DNA from: Streptomyces monomycini
GTDB taxonomy: Bacteria; Actinomycetota; Actinomycetes; Streptomycetales; Streptomycetaceae
Length of the DNA stretch: 64,000 bases
NCBI RefSeq assembly: GCF_022271435.1
Contig: NZ_JAFIQY010000020.1
Coordinates: forward strand, 78,997 to 142,996
Reading direction: 5' to 3'
Of the stretch, positions 31,400 through 40,719 are shown piece after piece. A program made the position numbers and the translations under genes. Position 1 is the stretch's first letter. Each line of letters opens with the position of its first letter. The notes beneath the pieces were generated by a model. The model did not search any database. It was not told the DNA's origin and saw only the letters and a list, made by a program, of their open reading frames with translations.

Positions 31400-32279
31400 G
31401 CACCCGCTCCGGCCGCCCGGTCACCCCCGCCGGCATCGCCGGATGCCGCCCGATCAGGACGATGCCGCCCACGACCGCCGCCAGCCCGGCGGCCTCCCAG
31501 GCGAGCGCCCCGGCGGTCACGTTCAGCCGGTCGCCCAGGAAGCCGACCCCGCAGACGATGCCCGCCAGCGGCTGGGCCGCCGTCAGCGCGGGCAGTGACA
31601 TGCGCAGCGGCGCCGTCTCGAAGGCGCTCTGCACCAGCACCAGCGCGACGATGCCCAGTACGAGCACCGTGTACGGCTCCCAGCCGCTGAGCAGCGCCGC
31701 CCAGCCGCCGCGCCCGAACCGCTCGCCGCTGATCCGGGTCAGGGCGTCCTGGAGCCCGTACAGCAGCCCGGCCGCCACCCCCAGCAGCGCCGCCTCCCGG
31801 CTCATCCGTACGCGCTTGGCGCAGCCCGCCAGCAGCAGCGCGAGGCCGAGGACGGCACCCATGACCAGCCAGTGCCGCGCCGGGTCGGCGACGCCGCGGC
31901 CGCCGTGCGGCTCACCGGCCACGATGAACGCCGTCACCCCGCCCGCCAGCAGCCACAGGCCGCTCCAGCCCTGCCGGCCGAGCCGCTGCCGGGTGAGGTA
32001 CCGGGACAGGGCCATCGCGAAGAGCAGGTTGGTGGCGAGCAGCGGTTCGACGAGGGTGACCTCTCCCATGCCGAGCGCCGTCGCACCCAGCGCCATGCCG
32101 GCGGCCATGCACCCGAGGCCGGCCAGCCAGCGCGGCATCCGGGCCAGGTCGAGGAGCAGGCGCAGGGAGAGGAAGTCCTGCATCGGCGCGTGCTGGGCCG
32201 CACGCTGCTGGAGCACGAATCCGACGCCCAGACAGCCGGCAGCGCTCACGGCCAGCAGGAACACCGTCACGTCAGGCAC
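31380..32279 (-). CDS. DMT/EamA-type transporter
   Basis: A 299-residue integral membrane protein with about nine or ten hydrophobic helices. Helix 1 (TVFLLAVSAAGCLGVGFVLQQRAAQHAP) and the GEVTLVEPLLATNLLFAMAL block are typical of drug/metabolite transporters. The second half repeats the pattern with WEPYTVLVLGIVALVLVQSAFETAPL. It resembles NIPA-like or EamA efflux proteins; the substrate is unknown. It ends inside a 19-bp tandem array. The 224-bp gap upstream (to 32504) shows no gene. Confidence 0.85.
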   Translation of the reverse strand: MPDVTVFLLAVSAAGCLGVGFVLQQRAAQHAPMQDFLSLRLLLDLARMPRWLAGLGCMAAGMALGATALGMGEVTLVEPLLATNLLFAMALSRYLTRQRLGRQGWSGLWLLAGGVTAFIVAGEPHGGRGVADPARHWLVMGAVLGLALLLAGCAKRVRMSREAALLGVAAGLLYGLQDALTRISGERFGRGGWAALLSGWEPYTVLVLGIVALVLVQSAFETAPLRMSLPALTAAQPLAGIVCGVGFLGDRLNVTAGALAWEAAGLAAVVGGIVLIGRHPAMPAGVTGRPERVRELQVR

Positions 32280-32503
32280 CTCAAGTCGGCTGGGGAGGTG
32301 GGGACTCGACCGACCCTGGCGGCCCGTGCGGCCGCCCGTCGCCCGCCTGCCGCCCGCCCTCCGGCACCGGGCACGCTCGGGTACCCCGCCCGAGTGGTGC
32401 CGGAACCCGCGGTTGACGCACGGTCCGCCCGCGCTGAGGATCGGTAGCCACGATGGCGGCCGGGCCCTCCGGCGCGCCGCGGTGCGGAGAAAGACTGGCG
32501 GTC

Positions 32504-34159
32504 ATGGCCTACGACGCTGATGTGATCGTGATCGGAGCGGGTCTGGCGGGCCTCGCGGCCACCGCCGAGCTCGCCGAGGCGGGACGCAAGGTGATCCTCC
32601 TGGACCAGGAGCCCGCCAGCGGCCTCGGCGGTCAGGCGCACTGGTCCTTCGGCGGCCTCTTCCTCGTCGGCTCGCCCGAGCAGCGGCGGCTGCGCATCCG
32701 CGACAGCCACGAGCTGGCCTGGCAGGACTGGCTCGGCGCGGCCGGCTTCGACCGCCCCGAGGACCACTGGCCGCGCAAGTGGGCCGAGGCGTACGTCGAC
32801 TTCGCGGCGGGGGAGAAGCGGCCCTGGCTGCACCGGCAGGGCGTACGGTTCTTCCCGGTCGTCGGCTGGGCCGAGCGCGGCGGCTACGAGGCCACCGGGC
32901 ACGGCAACTCCGTACCGCGCTTCCACATCACCTGGGGCACCGGGCCCGGCCTGGTCGAACCCTTCGAACGGCGGGTGCGGGCCGGTGTCGCGCGCGGCCT
33001 GGTGGAGCTGCGCTTCCGGCACCGCGTCACCGGTCTGGCGCGCAGCGCGGGCGCGGTCGACACCGTCAGCGGCGAGATCCTGGAGCCGTCGGACGCCGAG
33101 CGCGGCACGCCCAGCAGCCGCGAGGTGGCCGGCGCCTTCGAACTGCGCGCCCAGGCCGTGATCGTCACCTCGGGCGGCATCGGCGGCAACCACGACCTGG
33201 TGCGCGCCAACTGGCCCGCCCGCCTCGGCACACCGCCGGAGCACCTGCTGTCCGGGGTGCCCGCCCATGTGGACGGCCTGATGCTGGGCGTCACCGAGGC
33301 GGCCGGCGGCCGGATCGTCAACCGGGACCGCATGTGGCACTACACCGAGGGCATCGACAACTGGAACCCCGTCTGGCCCCGGCACGGCATCCGCATCCTG
33401 TCCGGCCCGTCACCGCTGTGGCTGGACGCGCACGGCAAGCGGCTGCCGGTGCCGCTCTTCCCCGGCTTCGACACGCTCGGCACCCTCGCCCACATCATGC
33501 GGACCGGCCACGCCCACACCTGGTTCGTCCTCACTCAGAAGATCATCGAGAAGGAGTTCACCCTCTCCGGCTCCGAACAGAACCCGGACCTGACCGGGCG
33601 CAGCGTCCGGGACGTGCTGAAGCGGCCGCTGCCCGGCGCCCCCGGCCCGGTGCAGGCGTTCATGGACCGGGGCACGGACTTCGTCGTCGAGCGCTCCCTC
33701 GGTGATCTCGTACGGCGGATGAACCAGCTCACCGACAAACCGCTGCTCGACGAGGCCGCGCTGCGCCGCGAGATCGTCGCGCGCGACCGCGAGATCGCCC
33801 ACACCTTCACCAAGGACCTTCAGGTCACCGCCATGCGCGGAGCACGCAAGTACCTGGGGGACCGGCTGATCCGTACCGCGTCCCCGCACCGGCTGCTCGA
33901 CCCGAAGGCCGGCCCGCTGATCGCCGTACGGCTGAGCATCCTCACCCGCAAGACGCTCGGCGGCCTGGAGACCGACCTGTCCTCACGGGTGCTGACCGAG
34001 GGCGGCGAACCCCTGCCGGGCGTGTACGCGGCGGGGGAGGCGGCGGGCTTCGGCGGCGGTGGCGTGCACGGCTACCGGTCGCTGGAGGGCACCTTCCTGG
34101 GCGGCTGCATCTTCTCGGGACGCACGGCGGGACGGGCGGCGGCGAAGGCGGTGGGCTGA
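32504..34159 (+). CDS. FAD-binding dehydrogenase, ketosteroid-dehydrogenase-like
   Basis: A 551-residue flavoprotein of the fumarate-reductase/3-ketosteroid Delta1-dehydrogenase superfamily. The N-terminal dinucleotide site is VIVIGAGLAGLAATAELAEAG, followed by GGQAHWSFGGLFLVGS. Late FAD contacts are the GVYAAGEAAGFGGGGVHGYR and FLGGCIFSGRTAGRAA segments at the C-terminus. VIVTSGGIGGNHDLVR near 240 is also typical. It likely dehydrogenates or reduces a hydrophobic ring compound. ATG 32504 (MAYDADVIV) is the family start; the frame opens 17 codons earlier. It is directly followed by an 11-copy 7-bp repeat. Confidence 0.9.
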   Translation: MAYDADVIVIGAGLAGLAATAELAEAGRKVILLDQEPASGLGGQAHWSFGGLFLVGSPEQRRLRIRDSHELAWQDWLGAAGFDRPEDHWPRKWAEAYVDFAAGEKRPWLHRQGVRFFPVVGWAERGGYEATGHGNSVPRFHITWGTGPGLVEPFERRVRAGVARGLVELRFRHRVTGLARSAGAVDTVSGEILEPSDAERGTPSSREVAGAFELRAQAVIVTSGGIGGNHDLVRANWPARLGTPPEHLLSGVPAHVDGLMLGVTEAAGGRIVNRDRMWHYTEGIDNWNPVWPRHGIRILSGPSPLWLDAHGKRLPVPLFPGFDTLGTLAHIMRTGHAHTWFVLTQKIIEKEFTLSGSEQNPDLTGRSVRDVLKRPLPGAPGPVQAFMDRGTDFVVERSLGDLVRRMNQLTDKPLLDEAALRREIVARDREIAHTFTKDLQVTAMRGARKYLGDRLIRTASPHRLLDPKAGPLIAVRLSILTRKTLGGLETDLSSRVLTEGGEPLPGVYAAGEAAGFGGGGVHGYRSLEGTFLGGCIFSGRTAGRAAAKAVG

Positions 34160-34162
34160 GCA

Positions 34163-34239
34163 CCGGAAGCCGGAAGCCGGAAGCCGGAAGCCGGAAGCCG
34201 GAAGCCGGAAGCCGGAAGCCGGAAGCCGGAAGCCGGAAG
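34163..34239. repeat. Eleven perfect copies of ccggaag (7 bp)
   Basis: Begins 3 bp after the flavoprotein stop. It is one of the longest pure arrays in the window, and its non-triplet period leaves several frames open. Confidence 0.97.
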
Positions 34240-34376
34240 CCGGGTGGCGGAGTGCCGGGACCCGGGACCCGGGTGTCGGGAACGGGTTCAGCTCACGTCG
34301 ATCTCGTACCGCACGGCGTATTCCCAGTCACTGAATCCCGGCTTGTTCGACGGCGCGCATCATGAAGTGATTTGTC

Positions 34377-34748
34377 ATGTCCACAAAGGGGCTGGCCATC
34401 GCGGCGGCCGCAGGTATTCTGGTGGCCGCGGCGCCGCAAACGGTATTGGCCGCCACTCCTTACGCATGTGCTGATGAATTCGTCTGCCTGTTCCAGGACC
34501 ATGGCGGTGTGGGCGCCAAGCTGGAAGTCCACGACGCCATTTCCGACCTTCGCAACACTTCGGGTTGGAACGACAAGGCCCGGAGTGTGTTCAACAATTC
34601 CTCGGACGACTGGTGCCTGTACCGCGACGAGAATTACAAGGGTGAGTTCCGGACCGTCGGCCCTGGTTCCGGCACGAACCTCACGAATGAGTTCGACAGG
34701 TCGGTGAGCTCGCTCCGTCCGGAGCCGGACGGTGGATGCACGGTCTGA
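34377..34748 (+). CDS. Secreted peptidase-inhibitor I36-family protein
   Basis: A 123-residue secreted protein. Signal peptide: residues 1-25 (MSTKGLAIAAAAGILVAAAP, then QTVLA with cleavage before ATPYACADEF). The mature part has the beta/gamma-crystallin-like I36 pattern: CLFQDHGGVGAKLEVHDAIS, then LRNTSGWNDKARSVFNNSSD and WCLYRDENYKGEFRTVGPGS. Four cysteines may form two disulphides. The family includes the Streptomyces metalloproteinase inhibitor SMPI, so extracellular protease control is likely. The G+C content is lower than in its neighbours. A strong terminator follows. Confidence 0.9.
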   Translation: MSTKGLAIAAAAGILVAAAPQTVLAATPYACADEFVCLFQDHGGVGAKLEVHDAISDLRNTSGWNDKARSVFNNSSDDWCLYRDENYKGEFRTVGPGSGTNLTNEFDRSVSSLRPEPDGGCTV

Positions 34749-34762
34749 CGGTCGGCCCTTGG

Positions 34763-34800
34763 CCGCCGTTCCGCCGGGCCCCGGTCCGGCGGAACGGCGG
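34763..34800 (+). terminator. Rho-independent-like hairpin, 15-bp stem
   Basis: CCGCCGTTCCGCCGG pairs perfectly with CCGGCGGAACGGCGG across an 8-nt loop, 15 bp after the I36 stop. No T-run follows, as is usual in Streptomyces. Confidence 0.8.
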
Positions 34801-35026
34801 TGCTCTCCCGGCGCGGCGGCCCTCCGGGGGCCGTCGCGCCCCCGCGCTTGTTGACAAGTGTGTTGACTGGCAAGGGAGTTGGCTTTTCGGTCAATCTCCG
34901 AACCGCCTTGACGCGCAGCCGCACCGGCCGGTTTGCTGTGCGTGACCTGTTGGTGTCGATCAGTGCACCGATTCTGCACACACGCGCCCGGGATGCGGCG
35001 CGTCCGGAGGTGAAGCGCGTAGTGGA

Positions 35027-35992
35027 GTGTTCCTGCCCGTGACCCCTCCGCCTCCTCTGCCGCTCGGCCGGTCCCGCCGCAAGGACGCGCCGGTCCTCGA
35101 CCCGGCCCTGGACGACGTCCAACTCGCCGCCTCCGTCGACGCCCTGGCGCACGGACGCTGGATCCGGGTACGGACGCTGCTGGCCGACACCGGTACGGAC
35201 TGGGACCTGCGGGGCCACCGGCTCGTGGTGCTCGCCGAAGGCGCGGCCAGTGCCGCCTGGGCCGGTGACTGGCGGCTGGCCGAACCGGACAGCGCCGATG
35301 CCGCCGCCCTGCTGGCCTGCGCCCTCGTCTTTCAGGCACTGCGCGGCCGGGGCGACCGGGACGCCGCGCGCGAGGCCTGCCGGCTCGCCGCGGCCATGGC
35401 GCCCCGCGACCCGACCCCGTGGCTCGGCCTGCTGCTCCTCGCCCGCCGCACCGGCACCCCCGACGAACGCGAGCACGCCTTCGACCAGGTGCGGGCCCGG
35501 CACCCGGACCACCACCACGCCCACCACCTGATGGCCGCCTGCCTGGCCGAGCAGCAGCAGAACGGCGTCGACGACCCGCTGCACCAGGTCTACGACTTCG
35601 CGTACTGGGCCGCCGAACAGGCCCCCGCCGACTCACCGCTGGCGATCCTGCCCGTCGTCGCCCACGCGGAGCGCTACCGTGCCCTGGCCGCCGCCGGTCT
35701 CGAACCGGCGGACCCGGCCGCCTCCGGTCACTGGTCCACCCGCCGCGCCCGTCAGGTCATGAAGGCGGCCTTCGACTGGTGGCTGGAGTGGGAGGGCGAG
35801 GACCACCCGCGCCGCAAGGTGGACCTCAACTTCCTCGCGCACGCCAAGTACCACGAGGGGAGGATGGCGGAGGCCGCCGCGCTCTTCCACCGCATCGGCC
35901 CGCACGTCACCGCCGCTCCCTGGTCCTACCCCGACCGGGACGCCCGCAAGGCCTTCAAGGCGGCCCGCGCCACAGCCTTCCGCACCGCCTGA
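35027..35992 (+). CDS. Hypothetical TPR-like protein
   Basis: A 321-residue protein (start GTG 35027; GTG 35039 possible), all-alpha. It shows TPR-style helix pairs such as DAAREACRLAAAMAPRDPTPWLGLLLLARR and MKAAFDWWLEWEGEDHPRRK. A His-rich stretch RHPDHHHAHHLMAAC is present near residue 165. It lies 122 bp before an APC transporter and copper amine oxidase pair, on the same strand. It could be a cytoplasmic scaffold or regulator for them. No catalytic motif was recognised. The preceding 278-bp gap has only weak promoter-like TTGACA/TTGACG sequences near 34858-34912. Confidence 0.75.
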   Translation: MFLPVTPPPPLPLGRSRRKDAPVLDPALDDVQLAASVDALAHGRWIRVRTLLADTGTDWDLRGHRLVVLAEGAASAAWAGDWRLAEPDSADAAALLACALVFQALRGRGDRDAAREACRLAAAMAPRDPTPWLGLLLLARRTGTPDEREHAFDQVRARHPDHHHAHHLMAACLAEQQQNGVDDPLHQVYDFAYWAAEQAPADSPLAILPVVAHAERYRALAAAGLEPADPAASGHWSTRRARQVMKAAFDWWLEWEGEDHPRRKVDLNFLAHAKYHEGRMAEAAALFHRIGPHVTAAPWSYPDRDARKAFKAARATAFRTA

Positions 35993-36114
35993 CCCGGGCG
36001 CCCGCACCACGTGCACAGCACGACCGGTACGACGTACGCAGCACCACCCGCACCACGCACCACGCACGACGCGCACCCCGCCTCCGCGTTCCACGGAAAG
36101 GACACCTCCGCGCC

Positions 36115-37722
36115 ATGCTGACGAGCAGTACGGGTAACAAGAGCCATCGGGGACGCACAAGACGCACGGGCCGTAGCGGAGATCCGGGCGGCCCCGGGGA
36201 GATCAGCACCTTCAAGGGCCAGGAACGGGCCCTGCGCGCCGGCCGCATCGGCACCGCGGGACTGCTGCTGTCCGTGCTGGCCGCCAGCGCGCCCCTGATG
36301 GTGGTGGCCGGCGTCATGGTCACCACGTACCAGGTCATGGGCATCGTCGGGCAGCCGCTGCTGTTCGTCATCCTGGGCGTGGTGATGGCGCTGTTCAGCG
36401 TCGGGTACGCGGAGATGAGCCGGCACGTGCACAACGCCGGCGCCTTCTACGCGTACATCGCGCGCGGCCTCGGCGGCACGGCGGGCGCCGGAGCCTCCTT
36501 CGTCGCGCTCGCCGCGTACAGCGCCCTGCAGTTCGGCATCTACGGCATCTTCGGCTTCGAGGTGACCGGGCTGCTCGACAAGCATCTCGGCGCCACCGTC
36601 GCCTGGTGGGTGCCCGCGCTGCTCGGCGTCGCCCTGATCGGTGTCCTCGGCGCACTGAAGATCGACCTGAACGCCAAGGTGCTGGGCGTCCTGCTCGCGG
36701 TCGAGGTCGTCCTGATCACCGTCTTCGACCTCGCCTTCGCCGCCGAACCGGGGCCGCAGGGCCTGTCGCTGCACGCCTTCGACCCGGCCACGCTCGGCGG
36801 CGCGGGCCTGGGCACCGCGCTGTGCTTCGCCGTCGCCGCGTTCGTCGGCTTCGAACAGGCCCCCGTCTACGCCGAGGAGACCAGCCGGCCGCAGACGGTC
36901 GTGGCGCGGGTGATGTTCCTCGCCGTCGGCTTCGTCGCGGTCTTCTTCGCGCTCAGCTCCTGGCTGATCGGTGTCGCCACCGGCCCGGACCACGTCGTCG
37001 CCACCGCGGGCAAGGAGGGACCCGGCCTGATCTTCGCCCTCACCGGCCCACGGCTCGGCGGCACGTTCACCGACATCCTGCACCTCTTCTTCGTGACCGG
37101 CATCTTCGCCTCGATGCTCAGCTTCCACAACGTGGTGGCCCGCTACGCCTTCGCGATGGGCCGCGAAGGCCTGCTGCCCGCCGCGCTCGGCCGTACCGCC
37201 AGGTCCAGCGGCGCCCCGGCGCTCGGCTCGCTGCTCCAGTCCGTCATCTCGCTGCTCGTCGTGGGCGCCTTCGCGCTCACCGACCGCACCCCGGACGGCG
37301 ACCCCACCACCCCCGTACTGAAGCTGTTCACCTGGGGCGGCAACGTGGGCGCGCTCGGCGTGATCGTGCTGATGGCCACCGCGTCCGTCGCCGTCATCGC
37401 GTTCTTCGTACGGCGCGGGGCGGGCCGGGCGCAGGCCGGGCGGCTGCTGGCCGCCGGGCTGGCCGCGCTGGCGCTGCTGACCGTACTGGTCTACGCGGTC
37501 AAGGACTTCGGTGTCCTGGTCAGCGCGGCGGAGGGCTCGGCGCTGTCCTGGGTGCTGCCCGGCGTCATCGGGCTGGTGGCGGTGCTCGGGCTGGGGTACG
37601 GGCGCGTGCTGCGCGCGCGGCGCCCGCAGGTGCACGCCCGTATCGGTCTGGGCAACGAGGCGTTCCAACTGGAGAAGGCGGCGAGCACGCCGTCCCCGTC
37701 GTCCCCGCGTGAGGAGAGCTGA
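36115..37722 (+). CDS. APC-family amino acid/amine permease
   Basis: A 535-residue permease with about 12 hydrophobic helices. APC features: a 45-residue basic N-terminal tail, then LLLSVLAASAPLMVVAGVMV, GYAEMSRHVHNAGAFYAYIARGLGG, and AAFVGFEQAPVYAEETSRPQTVVARVMF (family helix 6 motif). The C-terminus is cytosolic (RIGLGNEAFQLEKAAS). ATG 36115 follows GGAAAGGA. Its stop is 3 bp before the copper amine oxidase start, so uptake and oxidation of the same amine are strongly suggested (for example tyramine, phenethylamine, putrescine or histamine). Confidence 0.92.
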   Translation: MLTSSTGNKSHRGRTRRTGRSGDPGGPGEISTFKGQERALRAGRIGTAGLLLSVLAASAPLMVVAGVMVTTYQVMGIVGQPLLFVILGVVMALFSVGYAEMSRHVHNAGAFYAYIARGLGGTAGAGASFVALAAYSALQFGIYGIFGFEVTGLLDKHLGATVAWWVPALLGVALIGVLGALKIDLNAKVLGVLLAVEVVLITVFDLAFAAEPGPQGLSLHAFDPATLGGAGLGTALCFAVAAFVGFEQAPVYAEETSRPQTVVARVMFLAVGFVAVFFALSSWLIGVATGPDHVVATAGKEGPGLIFALTGPRLGGTFTDILHLFFVTGIFASMLSFHNVVARYAFAMGREGLLPAALGRTARSSGAPALGSLLQSVISLLVVGAFALTDRTPDGDPTTPVLKLFTWGGNVGALGVIVLMATASVAVIAFFVRRGAGRAQAGRLLAAGLAALALLTVLVYAVKDFGVLVSAAEGSALSWVLPGVIGLVAVLGLGYGRVLRARRPQVHARIGLGNEAFQLEKAASTPSPSSPREES

Positions 37723-37725
37723 CCG

Positions 37726-39699
37726 ATGGCACACAGCACGCCGGAACCGCAGCCGCCCGCCCCCGCCCCGCAGTCCCCCGCCCCGCACCCCCTCGACCCG
37801 CTCACCGCCGACGAGATCACCGCGGCCCGCGACGTCCTGCACGGCGCGGGCCTGGTGGGGGACACCACCCGGTTCCCGCTCGTCCTGCCGGACGAGCCGG
37901 ACCGGCACACCGTCGCCGCCCACCGCCCCGGCGACCCGGTCGTCCGGCGGCTGCGCGTGACCCTCCTGGACACCGCGACCGGCGCCGCGGCCGAAGCGGT
38001 CGTGGACGTCAGCGCCCGTGTCCTGCTCGCCCACCGCCCGCTGGACCCGGCGGTGGACGGCCGGCCGCCCGTGCTCTTCGAGGAGTACGAACGCTGCGAC
38101 GCGATCGTCAAGGCCGACCCGGGCTGGCGCGAGGCCATGGCCGAGCGCGGCATCACCGACACCTCGCTCGCCGTCTGCGCGCCGCTGGCCGCCGGCAACT
38201 TCGGCCGGGCCGAGGAGACCGGGCGCCGGATGCTGCGCTCGCTGACGTTCCTGCGGTGCGAGACGGCCGACAACCCCTTCGCGCACCCCGTGGGCGGCCT
38301 GGTCGCCGACGTGGACCTGACCGAGCGGCGGGTGGTCCGGCTGATCGACACCGGAGCGGTGCCGGTGCCCGCCGCGTGCGGGCGCTACGAGGCCGAGTTC
38401 AACGGCCCCGCGCGCACCGACCTGAAGCCCTTGGAGATCAGCCAGCCCGACGGCCCCTCCTTCACCCTGGACGGGCACCGCCTGAGCTGGCAGAACTGGT
38501 CACTGCGGCTGGACTTCAACTCCCGCGAGGGTCTGGTCCTGCACGAGCTGTCCTACCGTGACGGCGACCGCGTACGGCCCGTACTGCACCGCGCCTCGCT
38601 CGCCGAGATGGCCGTCCCGTACGCCGACCCCGGCGCGGACCGCAACTGGATCTGCTATCTGGACGTCGGCGAGTACACCCTCGGCCGCAACGCCAACGCG
38701 CTCCGGCTGGGCTGCGACTGCCTCGGCGAGATCCGGTACGTGGACGCCGTCCTCCCCGACGACCACGGGCTGCCGCAGACGCTGTCCAACGCCGTCTGCA
38801 TCCACGAGGAGGACCACGGCCTCCTGTGGAAGCACACCAACATGTTCAGCGGGTTCACCGCCGAGAGCCGCCGCTCCCGCCGCCTGGTCGTCTCCTGCAT
38901 CGCCACGCTCGGCAACTACGACTACGGCTTCTACTGGTACCTGTACCAGGACGGCGGCATCGAGTTCGAGGTCAAGTCCACCGGCCTGGTGCAGACCTCG
39001 GCGTCCGAGCCGGGCGCCGTCTCCCCGTACGCCACCGAGGTCGCCCCCGGCCTCCAGGCCCCGTACCACCAGCACCTGTTCTGCGCCCGGCTGGACCCGG
39101 CGGTGGACGGCCACGCCAACACGGTGGAGGAGGTCGACATCGTCCGGGTCCCCATGGGTCCCGACAACCCCAACGGCAACGCCTTCACCGTCCGCGCCAC
39201 CCCCGTCACCGACTCCGGGGAAGCGGGCCGGCTGGCCGACCCGGCCGTCGGACGCCGCTGGCGGATCACCAACCCGGCCGCCCGCAACCGGACCGGACAG
39301 CCGGTCGCGTACACCCTGACCCCGCAGCCGTCCGGTCCGCCGCTCCTCGCGCAGCCCGGCTCCGCGGTCGCCGCACGGGTCGCCTACGCCGCCAAGCACC
39401 TGTGGATCACCCGGAGCGCGGCCGGCCGCCGCTACCCGGACGGTGACTACCCCAACCAGCACCCCGGGGGCGCCGGCGTCCCCGAGTGGTCACGCCCCGG
39501 CGAGTCCCTGGAGAACACCGCCCTGACCCTCTGGCACTGCTTCGGGCCGACACATCTGCCGCGCCTGGAGGACTGGCCGGTGATGCCGGTCGACCGCTGC
39601 GGCTTCACCCTCCGGCCGACCGGGTTCTTCGACCGGAACCCGACGCTCGACCTGCCACGGGAGAGCGGCGGCGGGCACTGTCACGCTCAGGGGAGGTGA
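37726..39699 (+). CDS. Copper-containing primary amine oxidase
   Basis: A 657-residue amine oxidase converting a primary amine, O2 and water to aldehyde, NH3 and H2O2. The topaquinone precursor is Tyr398 in ATLGNYDYGFYW, and the catalytic base is Asp313 in YLDVGEYTLG, 85 residues earlier, matching spacing in the Arthrobacter enzyme. Copper ligands are the His-x-His in YHQHLFCARLD and a late His in PTHLPRLEDWPVMP. The N-terminal Pro-rich lead (residues 3-23) is low complexity. The gene is coupled to the preceding permease, with the ribosome-binding GAGGAG inside the permease end. Confidence 0.94.
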   Translation: MAHSTPEPQPPAPAPQSPAPHPLDPLTADEITAARDVLHGAGLVGDTTRFPLVLPDEPDRHTVAAHRPGDPVVRRLRVTLLDTATGAAAEAVVDVSARVLLAHRPLDPAVDGRPPVLFEEYERCDAIVKADPGWREAMAERGITDTSLAVCAPLAAGNFGRAEETGRRMLRSLTFLRCETADNPFAHPVGGLVADVDLTERRVVRLIDTGAVPVPAACGRYEAEFNGPARTDLKPLEISQPDGPSFTLDGHRLSWQNWSLRLDFNSREGLVLHELSYRDGDRVRPVLHRASLAEMAVPYADPGADRNWICYLDVGEYTLGRNANALRLGCDCLGEIRYVDAVLPDDHGLPQTLSNAVCIHEEDHGLLWKHTNMFSGFTAESRRSRRLVVSCIATLGNYDYGFYWYLYQDGGIEFEVKSTGLVQTSASEPGAVSPYATEVAPGLQAPYHQHLFCARLDPAVDGHANTVEEVDIVRVPMGPDNPNGNAFTVRATPVTDSGEAGRLADPAVGRRWRITNPAARNRTGQPVAYTLTPQPSGPPLLAQPGSAVAARVAYAAKHLWITRSAAGRRYPDGDYPNQHPGGAGVPEWSRPGESLENTALTLWHCFGPTHLPRLEDWPVMPVDRCGFTLRPTGFFDRNPTLDLPRESGGGHCHAQGR

Positions 39700-39735
39700 G
39701 CGGTCCGCCAGGCGGAGCGGGCCGGTGCCGGGCCT

Positions 39736-40632
39736 TCAGGCTCCCTCCGGCCCGTCGAGCGGCGTCGGCTCCCACGCCCGCCGCAACTGCGCGCGCAGCA
39801 ACGGCAGCGGACTGTCGTCGATGCCGCGAAGCCGGTCGGAGAGGAGCGTCAGCGTGTCGCAGCGGGCCAGTTGCAGCGCGCGGGCGCACCCGCCGCGGTC
39901 GAATCCGGCGGCCTCCGCGATCCGTACGGCGGCCACCGCGCCGACCGAGATCGCCAGGCCCGCGACGTCCTCGGCGGGATCGCCGGTCACCGCGTCCGTC
40001 CAGTCCAGCACGCCGCTGATCCGGCCGTCCTCGGCGACGAGCAGGTGCTCTCCCTTGAGGTCGTTGTGCACCAGCGTGCCGGGAGCGGTGGCGCTCTCCG
40101 CCCCCGGTACGCGCAGCCTCGGCAGCCGGCCGGCCGCGAACTCGCCGCGCGCGGCGGCGGCCTCCGCGGCGGCCGTGGCGCGGCGCAGCAGCCCCGGCAT
40201 GTTGCGCGGCGCCTCCGGCGGCACGCCCAGCGCCTCGGCGGACGCCACCGGCACCTCCGCGAGCAGGACGAGCAGCCGCGCCAGCTCGGCCTCGCCCGCC
40301 GCCGTCACCGGGCGCAGTTCGGCGGAGACCCCGCCCAGGCGGGTGTCCAGGGTGAAGGCGCGGCCGCGCGCCCACTCACCGCTCGCCACACTGACCGGCA
40401 CCGGCACACCGATCCGCTCCCCGATCAGCTCGCGCACCGCGACCTCCCGGCGCAGCCGCTCCGAGCCGCCCCGGTCCAGCGCGCAGCGGGCCACATGGTC
40501 CGGCCCCACCCACCAGGACGCGTGGTCGCCGCCCTCGCCGACGGGCCGGACATCGGCCGCGGTCGCGCCGGGAACGACGTCCTGGGCCAGCCCGGCCACC
40601 TCTGCCGCCTCCGGCCAACGTTCATCCGTCAT
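39736..40632 (-). CDS. Aminoglycoside-phosphotransferase-family kinase
   Basis: A 298-residue APH-fold protein. The catalytic loop reads LVHNDLKGEHLLVAEDG (His-x-Asp, with His where Asn is usual), followed by the metal motif VLDWTDAVTGDPAED. The N-lobe is weak. The HNDLKGEHLL form is shared by many actinobacterial APH-like proteins of unknown substrate, so it should not be taken as aminoglycoside resistance. ATG 40632 is used. It is convergent with the amine oxidase. Confidence 0.86.
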   Translation of the reverse strand: MTDERWPEAAEVAGLAQDVVPGATAADVRPVGEGGDHASWWVGPDHVARCALDRGGSERLRREVAVRELIGERIGVPVPVSVASGEWARGRAFTLDTRLGGVSAELRPVTAAGEAELARLLVLLAEVPVASAEALGVPPEAPRNMPGLLRRATAAAEAAAARGEFAAGRLPRLRVPGAESATAPGTLVHNDLKGEHLLVAEDGRISGVLDWTDAVTGDPAEDVAGLAISVGAVAAVRIAEAAGFDRGGCARALQLARCDTLTLLSDRLRGIDDSPLPLLRAQLRRAWEPTPLDGPEGA

Positions 40633-40719
40633 GATCGCCATCATGCCGCAGCGGGCCGCCGGGGCGTGGCGGATGTCCGCCCGACGCCCCCGCGAGCCGT
40701 ACCCCGCCTCGTACCCCCG

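Noticed and set aside
22731..34239. CRISPR array
   Set aside because: The tandem repeats are contiguous, without unique spacers, and no cas genes are present.
35926..38478. An 850-codon antisense frame over the permease and amine oxidase
   Set aside because: Codon-position shadow in GC-rich DNA. Both plus-strand genes are complete and recognisable.
39736..40632. Aminoglycoside resistance gene
   Set aside because: Only the general APH fold is visible. The catalytic Asn is replaced by His, and no resistance-type motif is seen.
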